From JBCCMQ01 sp039026235 (lineage in GTDB: Bacteria; Pseudomonadota; Alphaproteobacteria; Rhodobacterales; Rhodobacteraceae): a stretch of DNA of 64,000 nt. The notes beneath the pieces were generated by a model. That model saw only the letters and a list, made by a program, of their open reading frames with translations. It was not told the DNA's origin and did not search any database. The translations under genes and the position numbers were made by a program. Shown piece after piece: positions 51,834 through 59,965 of this stretch. Numbering within the stretch: position 1 is the first letter of the stretch; every line of letters starts with the position of its first letter. The stretch spans positions 93,673 through 157,672 of the forward strand of contig JBCCMQ010000010.1 in the NCBI GenBank assembly GCA_039026235.1. The letters are read 5' to 3'.

Positions 51834-53234
51834 TCATTCGGCGGCCTGTATCTTCGGATAGGCGTACATTTGTGAATACGACCATTCGGGATCATCCCAG
51901 GCAATCATTTTACCCGGGTTCAGCAAACCCTTCGGATCGGCCTCGCGCTTGAAACGAAGTTGGCGATCGTCGACAGTTTGCCGCCCGCCTTCTTCCAAAG
52001 TGTAGCGGTGGGGATTGAAGATCAGGCAGCCGTTTTCCTCATGCAACGCAACGATCTCGTCCAGCCGTTCCTCGGTGGTGAACTTGACCAGGCTGAGGCC
52101 CGCAAAAATGACTTTCCCGCCTTCGCGCATGACCTCAAGGTGATGCAGAACCTCAGGGGAAAGCAACGCACGCATCCGCGCGACCTTTTCCATATGGTCC
52201 GGCGCGCCAAAGCGCACCTGAAGATAGGTGATCGACGGGTCGACCTTTAGCGCGCGCAGGGTCGTGTGGTTCCAGCCGTATTCAAAAACCGGGCCCGGTT
52301 TCCTTGGCCAGTCGCTGTCGTCCGAACGATAGATCAACCTGGCACCCTTCGCCGCGTCGAGAAGCGCCGCGAAGCCGTCCATGGAATGCGGTGCGACCAT
52401 GCAGGCCACCAGATGCGTCTCAGGATCGACAAACGGCGCCACGCGCTGAAAGTACGCGCTTGCCGTCGGTGCTTCGAAGACGGTGGCGAGCTTGATCAGG
52501 ACGCCATCGGAGTTACCGAGCAGTTCCGCAAATTCGACCGATGGCATAAAGTCATCGAAGGCTACGAACATCTCGACCCAGTCGTAGGCCGGCGCGAGCG
52601 GCATTTCGACTTCGGTAATGATCCCGTTGGTCCCGTAGGCATGGCTGACCCGTGCAAGGTCTGTGCCCCGGAATTCAAGGATCTTGGGTTCTTCCTCCAT
52701 GGTTACAACCCGCAGTCTAAGGATGTTGCCTGGGTCGCGCAGCGCGCCCCATGTGCAGGAACCGACCCCGCCCGATCCGCCCGCGATAAAGCCGCCGATC
52801 GTGGCCGTGGCCCAGGTCGAACTGAACATCCGGATCTCTTGACCGCTGTCGGCCTTGCAGGCCGCATCAAGGTCTTTCAGAAGACAGCCCGGTTCAACCA
52901 CCACCCGGCCCGGGTGAATTTCCTTGACCTTGTTCATGTTCTTCAGGTGCATGACGCACCCGCCCGCAAGCGGCATGGCCTGACCATAGTTTCCCGTGCC
53001 GGAGCCGCGCGTCGTCACCGGGACATCGTGCTGGTAGCAGACCCTTAGCACCTCGACGACTTCGGCCTCGGATCTTGGGCTGACGACAAAATCCGCAGTG
53101 ATGTGATCCAGTCGCTCTTTCAGGACCGGCGAATACCAGAAGAAATCGCGGCTTTTGGACCTTACGGAGTTTTCGTTTCGGTCGATTTCGAGATGCGACA
53201 AAGCCTCTATCGCGGCAGAGATGTTGGTCGTCAT
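51834..53234 (-). CDS. FAD-linked oxidase (GlcD/VAO-type)
   Basis: A 466-residue flavoprotein. The N-terminal PP-loop FAD domain has VTTRGSGTGNYGQAMPLAGG, VVVEPGCLL and ATIGGFIAGGSGGVGS, and the C-terminal oxidase cap ends DPKGLLNPGKMIAWD. The family oxidises 2-hydroxy acids, alcohols, amines or heterocyclic methylols with oxygen or an electron carrier. It overlaps the amidohydrolase gene by four bases. Confidence 0.87.
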   Translation of the reverse strand: MTTNISAAIEALSHLEIDRNENSVRSKSRDFFWYSPVLKERLDHITADFVVSPRSEAEVVEVLRVCYQHDVPVTTRGSGTGNYGQAMPLAGGCVMHLKNMNKVKEIHPGRVVVEPGCLLKDLDAACKADSGQEIRMFSSTWATATIGGFIAGGSGGVGSCTWGALRDPGNILRLRVVTMEEEPKILEFRGTDLARVSHAYGTNGIITEVEMPLAPAYDWVEMFVAFDDFMPSVEFAELLGNSDGVLIKLATVFEAPTASAYFQRVAPFVDPETHLVACMVAPHSMDGFAALLDAAKGARLIYRSDDSDWPRKPGPVFEYGWNHTTLRALKVDPSITYLQVRFGAPDHMEKVARMRALLSPEVLHHLEVMREGGKVIFAGLSLVKFTTEERLDEIVALHEENGCLIFNPHRYTLEEGGRQTVDDRQLRFKREADPKGLLNPGKMIAWDDPEWSYSQMYAYPKIQAAE

Positions 53235-54508
53235 GACAGCTCCATAAGATCATCAAGCTCGGCATAATCCGGCAGGTCGCGGGCAATGGTACGCCCGCCC
53301 CGCAAGACAATCCGGTCGAATTGCGGGCGGGCAAACAGTTCGGTCCAGCTGCGCGCGCGGAAGATCACCAGGTCTGCGGGCGCCCCAGGACTTAGATCCT
53401 GTTCGGCAAAGGCGCATGCTTTGGCCGGCGCATGCGAAAAGGCCGTCACCCAATCGGAACGGGAATGATCCAGATGCCCGATCCTGGTGGCTTCGCGCAT
53501 CACCTCAAGCATATCGAGATCGCCGTAGGCATAGAAGGGATCGCGGGTGTTGTCGGACGCAAAGGCCACATTGATCCCGCGGTCACGCATTTCATGCACC
53601 AGCGTGATGCCCCTTCGCCGCGGCGTCCGGTCGGCGTGCCGATCCTGCAGGTAGAGATTGCACATCGGCAGGCTGACGACATTGATCCCGACATCCGCCA
53701 CCAGATCCAGGGTCCTATCGGCCTCATCAGCCGCCTGGGTTGCAAGCGAACAGCAATGCCCGACAGTGATCGGCCGCTCAAATCCCACTTCGTTGGCAAC
53801 TGATGCAATCTGGCGCAACGTGGCCGACGCCGGATCCATGGTTTCGTCGACATGGAAATCAACCTCCAGACCGCGCTCTTCCGCAAGGCCGAAGAAGCAC
53901 CGCAAGCGATCATCCAGATCGGGCACGGGATAGGTAACCATCCCAAGGACACCACCGTAACGCGCGACCAAATCGGCCGTGTGCGCGAAGTTCCCGCTGC
54001 CGTCGGGTTCGACGGATTCGCAGCTTGCCAGGCAGGCGGCCTGCAGATCGACGCGGGACGCCCAATCGTCGCGCACTTCGGCGAAAACGGGCCAACTAAT
54101 GTCATCTTGCGGTGCAATGCTGTCGAGATGGGTGCGGACCGCCCGGGTCCCATGGGCAAACGCGCAGCGCAGGGAAAAGTCCATTCGCCGCCGCACGTCC
54201 TCGGCAGCCCAGTTCGCGGTCCGGTCGCGTTCGACCGTGGTCAGGGCGCCGAGGAACGTGCCATCCGGGTTTGGCGCCCGCGCCCAGATATGGCCCTTGT
54301 CCAGATGCGTGTGCATGTCCACAAAACTGGGCAAAGCCATTGCGCCGGCCATGTCGATACCAGCTGTTTCAGGCTCGCTGGCAATCACGCCATCTGCGAT
54401 CGTCAGGTCGGTTGTCACGAGATCCCCGGCCTGACCGATCAGGCAGGCGGGGACTGTGAGATTTCGAAGCGTGATGCGCGGGCCGCTGGGCAGAGCGCGA
54501 AAGTCCAT
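53231..54508 (-). CDS. Cytosine-deaminase-like amidohydrolase
   Basis: A 425-residue metal-dependent hydrolase of the cytosine deaminase / AtzC group. The metal site is complete: HTHLDKGHIW (HxH), VDFHVDE, GHCCSLA, and the Asp in FASDNTRDPFYAYGD. It would deaminate or hydrolyse a ring amine or amide on a pyrimidine- or triazine-like compound; the substrate is unknown. It sits between the ABC importer genes and the FAD oxidase, sharing one base with the permease gene. Confidence 0.88.
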   Translation of the reverse strand: MDFRALPSGPRITLRNLTVPACLIGQAGDLVTTDLTIADGVIASEPETAGIDMAGAMALPSFVDMHTHLDKGHIWARAPNPDGTFLGALTTVERDRTANWAAEDVRRRMDFSLRCAFAHGTRAVRTHLDSIAPQDDISWPVFAEVRDDWASRVDLQAACLASCESVEPDGSGNFAHTADLVARYGGVLGMVTYPVPDLDDRLRCFFGLAEERGLEVDFHVDETMDPASATLRQIASVANEVGFERPITVGHCCSLATQAADEADRTLDLVADVGINVVSLPMCNLYLQDRHADRTPRRRGITLVHEMRDRGINVAFASDNTRDPFYAYGDLDMLEVMREATRIGHLDHSRSDWVTAFSHAPAKACAFAEQDLSPGAPADLVIFRARSWTELFARPQFDRIVLRGGRTIARDLPDYAELDDLMELS

Positions 54509-55386
54509 CAGACCTCCCGTTTGACGGCACTTTCATGCCACTTGCGCAAAAGCATGTGGCTCAGGAACGATGTGGCCGCAAAGATGACGACCCCGGTCAG
54601 TGCAATCAAAAGAAGCGCCGCGAACATCCTCGGGATGTTTAATCGGTAGCCCGCTTCGAGAATGCGAAACGCGAGGCCCGAACCGATGCCGCCTGTACCG
54701 GCAACATATTCGGCCACAACCGCGCCGATCAGGCTGAGCCCGCCTGCAATGCGAAGCCCCCCCAGAAAATAGGGAAGCGCCGACGGCAACTGGAGAAAGC
54801 GCAACTTCTGCCAGCGACTGGCGCCATAGACCGAAAAAAGGTCCCGCAGATTGTGGTCGGCCGAATTCAGCCCCAGCGTCGTGTTGGATAGGATCGGGAA
54901 GAACGCCACGATCCATGCGCAGATCAAGAGACCGGCAATCCGGCTGTCGACATAGATGAAGATCAAGGGCGCAATCGCCACGATGGGCGTCACCTGCAGG
55001 ATCACGGCATAGGGGAAGAACGACATCTCGATCCAGCGCGACTGCGTGAAAAGAACCGCCAATCCGACACCACCGCAAACGGCGATGGCCAGCGCCCCCA
55101 TCGTGATCTGCAGCGTCACCAGCAGACTGTCGAGCAGAATGGGAAAATCCTCGATCAATGAGTTCACGACCAGCCCCGGACCGGGCAGAATATAGTGCGG
55201 GATGTCATTGATCCGCACGATCAGATCCCAGCCGACGATTGTCAGCACGACGACCAGCGTCGGCAAAAGCCATTTTCCGATGTTCTCGGCGCGGCGCCTG
55301 CGGGCGCGGGCGGCCTCTTCCGGATCCATTTCCTCGGGCTGTGCCAGCCCCCCATCAATGGTGGTCATCGTGGGCTCCAATTGCAC
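54508..55386 (-). CDS. ABC transporter permease (SsuC/TauC/ThiX-type)
   Basis: A 292-residue permease with about six helices and the group's coupling motif, LFSVYGASRWQKLRFLQLPSALPYFLGGLRIAG. The N-terminal 40 residues are cytoplasmic and charged. It pairs with the ATPase (32-base overlap) and the NMT1-like binding protein to import a small nitrogen or sulfur compound. Confidence 0.9.
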   Translation of the reverse strand: MQLEPTMTTIDGGLAQPEEMDPEEAARARRRRAENIGKWLLPTLVVVLTIVGWDLIVRINDIPHYILPGPGLVVNSLIEDFPILLDSLLVTLQITMGALAIAVCGGVGLAVLFTQSRWIEMSFFPYAVILQVTPIVAIAPLIFIYVDSRIAGLLICAWIVAFFPILSNTTLGLNSADHNLRDLFSVYGASRWQKLRFLQLPSALPYFLGGLRIAGGLSLIGAVVAEYVAGTGGIGSGLAFRILEAGYRLNIPRMFAALLLIALTGVVIFAATSFLSHMLLRKWHESAVKREV

Positions 55387-56179
55387 GTTTCAGGGCGTCG
55401 GATGCAGACCGGCAGTGGGCCGCATAGTCTGCGGATGTCCGGAACTCTTCGGTTCGCGGATAGGGCGCATCGACGTTCAACTCTTCGATGACACGTCCCG
55501 GACGCGCAGCCATGACAATGATCCGATCAGACAAAAACACCGATTCAAAGACCGAATGTGTAACGAAAAGAACGGTGCCCCCGATCTGCTCTTTCATCGC
55601 AAGTAGATCGTTGTTCAGCTTGAAGCGCGTGATTTCGTCCAACGCAGCAAAAGGTTCGTCCATCAGGATGAGACGGGGGTGCGTGACCATTGCGCGGGCG
55701 ATGGACACGCGCATTTTCATGCCGCCGGACAGTTCACGCGGATAGGCACCGCTGAACTGATCAAGCCCGACCAGCGCCAGCACCTCGTCGATATCCGACT
55801 TAACCGACGCCATCGACTTGCCCTTCAGCCGAAACGGCAGGAAAACGTTTTCCTCGACTGTGGCCCAGGGCATGAGCGCCGGTTCCTGAAAAACGACCGA
55901 AAGATCGTTTTCGCTGCGCGGACTTGTCCAGCGTATCGACCCCTTGGTCGGGTGGATCAGATCGGCGATCAGCCGCAATGCCGTGGATTTCCCGCATCCG
56001 GAAGGTCCCAGAAGCGAGATGAAGTCGCCTTCGCGAACGTCCAGCGACATGTCCTTCAACGCCACCACATCGCGACCGAAAACCTTGTCGACCTGTGTAA
56101 GCGAAATTAGGCCCGGTCGGTTCGCCTGCATGTCCGCCCCTCCCACTTCGGTGAGAGAGGCGGCTTCAGAAGTTGCCAT
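55355..56179 (-). CDS. ABC transporter ATP-binding protein (SsuB/TauB/ThiZ-type)
   Basis: A 274-residue subunit. Walker A is GPSGCGKST, the Q-loop is VVFQEPALMPWATV, the signature is LSGGMKMRVSIARAMV, Walker B is LILMDEPFAALDEITRFKLN, and the switch His is in VTHSVFESVFL. It overlaps the permease gene by 32 bases and shares one base with the binding-protein gene. Confidence 0.92.
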   Translation of the reverse strand: MATSEAASLTEVGGADMQANRPGLISLTQVDKVFGRDVVALKDMSLDVREGDFISLLGPSGCGKSTALRLIADLIHPTKGSIRWTSPRSENDLSVVFQEPALMPWATVEENVFLPFRLKGKSMASVKSDIDEVLALVGLDQFSGAYPRELSGGMKMRVSIARAMVTHPRLILMDEPFAALDEITRFKLNNDLLAMKEQIGGTVLFVTHSVFESVFLSDRIIVMAARPGRVIEELNVDAPYPRTEEFRTSADYAAHCRSASDALKRAIGAHDDHH

Positions 56180-57195
56180 CAGTTGCTCAAAAGGCTCTTC
56201 TTCACTTCCAGCGATGCGCCTGAATTAGAGTACTCGGTGGTGTAGGTCTCCGAGATGTCCAGGCCGTCGGCTATGACGCCTGCGGCCACCATGCGCTTAT
56301 AGAAGTCCTCCATGCGCGCATCGGTCATGGCGCCGATGCCCATCTCAACAGAGTCGCCGGAATCGACGATCCCGTATTTCTTGAGTGACTCGAGCGAAAA
56401 AGCGATCTGTTCGTCGGACATGTCCGGGTTGTCCATCTGGATCATTTCCAACGCGGCCGAATTGTCGCCGTAAAGGAAGTTGGTCCAACCGATGGCTGAT
56501 CCCTCGACGAAGCATTTCACCGCATCGGGGTTTGCATCGATGCTAGGCTGCATCATCTCGACAGTCGTCGAATAGGTCGAAAAGCCATAATCGGCCAGCA
56601 ACCAGACATCCGGTGCAAACCCGCCTTCGCGCTGGATGGCAAAGGGTTCGGACGTCACGTAACCCTGCTGAGCGGCTGTCTCATCGGCGATGAATGGCGC
56701 CGGGTTGTAGGTGTATGGCACACGTTTTTCAGCCGAGAACCCGTATTCGTTAATCAGCAGCTGAAAATAGCTCTGATAACCGCCATCCCCAATGATCAGC
56801 GTCTCAAGATCGGCGATATCTTCGAACTTCTCCACCGCGCCTGGGTGGGTCATCAAGACCTGAGGCTCTTTCTGGAAAGACGCCGCAACAACGGTGATCG
56901 GAATGCCCTCAAGCCGCGCGTTCCACGGCAAAAGCATGTTGCCCCCCATATAGGCGTCCATTTTGCCCGCCATCATCAGTGCGCGGCCGTTCACTTGCGG
57001 CCCGCCCGGCAGGATAGTGACGTCCAATCCGCATTCGGCGTAGGTCCCGTCGGCAACGGCCTGATAGAAGCCGCCGTGCTCGGCCTGGGCAACCCAGTTT
57101 GTCCCGAAGCTGAACGGTGTCAGATGCCCGCCAGCCAGCGCTGTCTGGGCTGGCAGGGCCAGCAACGCAACGGGAAGAATAGATTTGAAAGACAT
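56179..57195 (-). CDS. ABC transporter substrate-binding protein (NMT1/THI5-like)
   Basis: A 338-residue protein with signal MSFKSILPVALLALPAQTALA, cleaved near residue 21. The mature start TNWVAQAEHGGFYQAVADGTY and the central GDGGYQSYFQ region match the NMT1/THI5-like binders of hydroxymethylpyrimidine, riboflavin or alkanesulfonates. Given the enzymes downstream, a pyrimidine-like ligand is a better guess than a sulfonate. AGAGGG precedes the ATG at 57195; the extension to 57225 is rejected. First gene of the unit, divergent from ridA. Confidence 0.88.
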   Translation of the reverse strand: MSFKSILPVALLALPAQTALAGGHLTPFSFGTNWVAQAEHGGFYQAVADGTYAECGLDVTILPGGPQVNGRALMMAGKMDAYMGGNMLLPWNARLEGIPITVVAASFQKEPQVLMTHPGAVEKFEDIADLETLIIGDGGYQSYFQLLINEYGFSAEKRVPYTYNPAPFIADETAAQQGYVTSEPFAIQREGGFAPDVWLLADYGFSTYSTTVEMMQPSIDANPDAVKCFVEGSAIGWTNFLYGDNSAALEMIQMDNPDMSDEQIAFSLESLKKYGIVDSGDSVEMGIGAMTDARMEDFYKRMVAAGVIADGLDISETYTTEYSNSGASLEVKKSLLSN

Positions 57196-57460
57196 AGAAA
57201 ACCCTCTTCTGTCCGAATCGCACACACGACCCTAGTCCGCCCGTATCCGGGCACCAGTGTCCGGCAACGCTTGGGCTTGAGCATGGGAAGCCACGCCCAA
57301 ACCTAGGGCGAGTCCCGACCAGATGCACGAAAAATAGGCGACCGCTGTTAGAGCGTGCAGAATGGTGGCGAGTTGCATCTGAAAACAGGCGGATCATGGC
57401 CGTTGCGCAGCGGTCTCTTGGGCGTCAAACTGGCGGAAATCTCAATAAGGACATTGCCTT

Positions 57461-57847
57461 ATGCGTTCCATCTCGCCGTCCACCATGCATCCGCCCTTTG
57501 GCAACTATGCCCACGGGGCGCTCATTCCCGGTGGCGCGGAGTTGCTGGTCACCAGCGGGCAGCTGGCAATTTCTCGCGAAGGAGACATTCCCGAAACGGC
57601 GGCCGATCAGGCGGCACTGATCTTTGAAAACATCTCGGAGACTCTTGCGCAAGGAAAGATGGAGCGGCGCGACGTTTTCCGCATTGCCGGATTTGTCACC
57701 GACAGAGCTTACTTTGAGCCCTACATGGCCGCGCGCGACCGTTGGTTAGACGGAACCCTTATCAGCCCCGCGTCAACGCTGGTCATCGTCTCAGGCTTCA
57801 CGCGACCGGAATTTCTGGTCGAGATCGAAGTCTGGGCCGCGCGTTGA
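57461..57847 (+). CDS. RidA-family protein
   Basis: A 128-residue protein of the RidA/YjgF family, which hydrolyses reactive enamines and imines from amino-acid metabolism. Landmarks are LLVTSGQLAIS, TLAQGKMERRDVFRIAGFVTD, and the C-terminal ASTLVIVSGFTRPEFLVEIEVWA. The usual arginine of deaminase-active RidA (in the R-x-x-x-x-V region) appears as ASTLVIV without it, so this may be an imine hydrolase variant or a binding protein (inference). AAGGA is eight bases before the ATG. Confidence 0.88.
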   Translation: MRSISPSTMHPPFGNYAHGALIPGGAELLVTSGQLAISREGDIPETAADQAALIFENISETLAQGKMERRDVFRIAGFVTDRAYFEPYMAARDRWLDGTLISPASTLVIVSGFTRPEFLVEIEVWAAR

Positions 57848-58557
57848 CGCCAGAATACCGCGCTCTGACCGCTTGGGGCGACATCAAAGTTTTAGGGACC
57901 CTCAAAGGCGGCGCGCGAAGTGCGCTTGTTAAGATCGAGATCGGTGACATCCGTGCCGTCGCGCGCAAGACGCGCGACACCGACCCTTCGATACGCTGGC
58001 TGGCCAGCGTCTGCGCGATTGCCGAACGGTGCGGGCTGATCTGTCCCAGACCTCTGCCCTCGGGCACAGGTGCCATGGTGGCGGGTGGCTGGCGGGTCGA
58101 GACGTTTGTCTCGGGCATTCCGGCCAGTGGCAAGGACATGGACCGCACCCTGCCCCTTGTGAAGCGCCTCCACGCCGCGACGCGCGGGCGGATCGGTCAA
58201 AGGCCGGGGCATCCACCCATGGCCGCGCGGAATTCTGCGGCGCCCGTCAACCTCGCGCGCGCCTGCCGCGCGGAATTTCCTAGACGCGGCCGGGCTGCCG
58301 TGCATGGGGATTTGCATCAGGGCAACCTGCTTGTCACGGACGGCGGCCGCCTGGCCTTTCTGGACTGGGACGAGGCACGCCTGGACCACCCTGGCTTTGA
58401 TCTCAACGTCCTGGGAAAGCGGCCATCACCAAACCTGCACGCAGCGTATGAGACAGAGGCCTGCTGGCGCGACGAACCCGCGCGGGCGCGCCAGATGTCA
58501 AAGCTGCTGCTGCGGTTAACCCGCAGGCCTAGTGGAGGCTCAGTTCTTCGTCCATAG
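57844..58557 (+). CDS. Small aminoglycoside-phosphotransferase-fold kinase
   Basis: A 237-residue protein. The catalytic loop VHGDLHQGNLLV and metal-binding FLDWDEARLDHPGFDL of the APH/choline-kinase fold are intact. The N-terminal lobe is short, with an ALVKIEI strand carrying a candidate ATP lysine. The best start is a TTG at 57844 overlapping the ridA stop (TTGA), so the two are coupled. The target small molecule is unknown. Its end overlaps the convergent tpa gene by 29 bases. Confidence 0.7.
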   Translation: MTPEYRALTAWGDIKVLGTLKGGARSALVKIEIGDIRAVARKTRDTDPSIRWLASVCAIAERCGLICPRPLPSGTGAMVAGGWRVETFVSGIPASGKDMDRTLPLVKRLHAATRGRIGQRPGHPPMAARNSAAPVNLARACRAEFPRRGRAAVHGDLHQGNLLVTDGGRLAFLDWDEARLDHPGFDLNVLGKRPSPNLHAAYETEACWRDEPARARQMSKLLLRLTRRPSGGSVLRP

Positions 58558-59854
58558 TCTGGCGAAGCGCATCGACGATCTGATCGATATGGGTCCGTTC
58601 GCTGATAAACATCGGCGCGACGATGCCGTTGTCTCCGGTGAACTTGATGTGCACCCCGTTCCAGAAGAGCTTTGTCTGGAACCGGACGCCGCGTCGCCCG
58701 GGCTTGCCGTCGTGATGCATCTCGACGCCCGCCATCATACCGATTGATCGGACATCTTTGACCAATTCATGATCACCGAGCGAATGGATCGCTTCGGCGA
58801 AATAGGGTGCCATTTCTTTGGCCCTGTCGAACAGGCCCTCGTCGCGGTAGATCGCCATGCTGGCAAGACCCGCCGCACAGGCGGCCGGGTGGCCAGAGTA
58901 AGTGTATCCGTGGAAGAGTTCGATGCCGCCCATGGCAGCACTGTCTGTCACCGTCTCATAGATGTCATCGCGCACAGCGACGGCGCCCATGGGGATTGAT
59001 CCGTTGGTCAACGCCTTTGCCATGGTGATCAGATCCGGCGTCACGTCGAAGGCATCGGCTGAAAAGACACCGCCCACGCGCCCAAAGCCACATATCACAT
59101 CGTCAAAGACCAAGAACAGGCCATTGGCGTCGCAGATTTCGCGCAGCCGCCGCAGATACCCCTTGGGCGGTGGCAACGTCCCGGTCGAACCGGCAACCGG
59201 TTCCACGAAGACCGCCGCCAGCGTCTCGGCTCCGAAATTGTCGATTGCGCGTTGAAGATCCTCGGCCCTATCGGCGCCGGTGTCGCGCTGGCCGGGCTTG
59301 AACAGCTCTTCTTCCGTCCACGTATGCCGCAGATGGACCACATTGGGCATGGTCACCGGAAACGCGCGGCGGTTGTTGACAAGGCCAGACAGGCTGACAC
59401 CGCCGATATTGACGCCGTGATAGGCCCGTTCACGGCTGACGAACCGGTGACGGTTTTCGCCTTTTGCCGTGTGGTAGGCCATGATGATCTTCAACGCCGT
59501 ATCGACGGCTTCGGAGCCGGAGTTGACGAAGAAGATGTGGTTGATCGTCTCGGGCGTCAGGCGGCACACCTCTTCGGCCAGTGCGAAACTCAGCGGGTGG
59601 TTCGTGCCGAAGGGCGACACAAAGGTGATTTCCTTTAGCGCCGCGTGAACTGCTTCGATGATCTTCGGATGGCAGTGCCCGGCGGGAGAACAAAAGAGAC
59701 CCGACGATCCATCCAGCGCAGTGCCGCCCTTGTGGTTGGTCAGCATCACGCCTTCGGCCTTCGTGATCAATCGGGGCTCTGCCTTGAAGCCGCGATTGTC
59801 GGTGAAGGGAATCCAGAACTCTTCCAGCGAGTTGTTCTTGACGTCCAATGCCAT
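58529..59854 (-). CDS. tpa: Taurine:pyruvate aminotransferase
   Basis: A 441-residue class III PLP aminotransferase that converts taurine and pyruvate to sulfoacetaldehyde and alanine. Visible features are GSSGLFCSPAGHCHPKI, FVNSGSEAVDTALK, AYHGVNIGG, FDDVICGFGR (the PLP-ring Asp) and the PLP lysine in TMAKALTNGSIPMGAV. The specific name rests on its position next to tauR and xsc. GGAAAGG lies before ATG 59854. TauR-box-like repeats precede it, so it is expected to be taurine-induced. Confidence 0.9.
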   Translation of the reverse strand: MALDVKNNSLEEFWIPFTDNRGFKAEPRLITKAEGVMLTNHKGGTALDGSSGLFCSPAGHCHPKIIEAVHAALKEITFVSPFGTNHPLSFALAEEVCRLTPETINHIFFVNSGSEAVDTALKIIMAYHTAKGENRHRFVSRERAYHGVNIGGVSLSGLVNNRRAFPVTMPNVVHLRHTWTEEELFKPGQRDTGADRAEDLQRAIDNFGAETLAAVFVEPVAGSTGTLPPPKGYLRRLREICDANGLFLVFDDVICGFGRVGGVFSADAFDVTPDLITMAKALTNGSIPMGAVAVRDDIYETVTDSAAMGGIELFHGYTYSGHPAACAAGLASMAIYRDEGLFDRAKEMAPYFAEAIHSLGDHELVKDVRSIGMMAGVEMHHDGKPGRRGVRFQTKLFWNGVHIKFTGDNGIVAPMFISERTHIDQIVDALRQTMDEELSLH

Positions 59855-59916
59855 GCCGCAGCCTTTCCCTGTTGGTCGTTGCAAGCCGTTACGCTAGTGG
59901 GGAGCGCCCACTTTCA

Positions 59917-59949
59917 TTATATCCAGAATACGGCGTAGGATAAGTCCAG
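59917..59949 (-). promoter_or_regulatory. TauR-box-like direct repeats upstream of tpa
   Basis: On the minus strand CTGGACTTAT (59940-59949) and CTGGATATAA (59917-59926) are direct repeats with their starts 23 bases apart, i.e. about two helical turns. They match the CTGGACYTAA repeats described for TauR of Rhodobacter capsulatus (from memory). Their position 60-95 bases upstream of the tpa start suits an activator. Confidence 0.7.
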
Positions 59950-59965
59950 AAAATGGAGCCACCCC

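Noticed and set aside
54508..57195. Calling this importer tauABC because the taurine genes are nearby
   Set aside because: It is on a separate transcript together with deaminase-like and creatininase genes, has no TauR-box-like repeats that I can see, and the binding protein looks THI5-like. Taurine transport cannot be excluded but is not supported.
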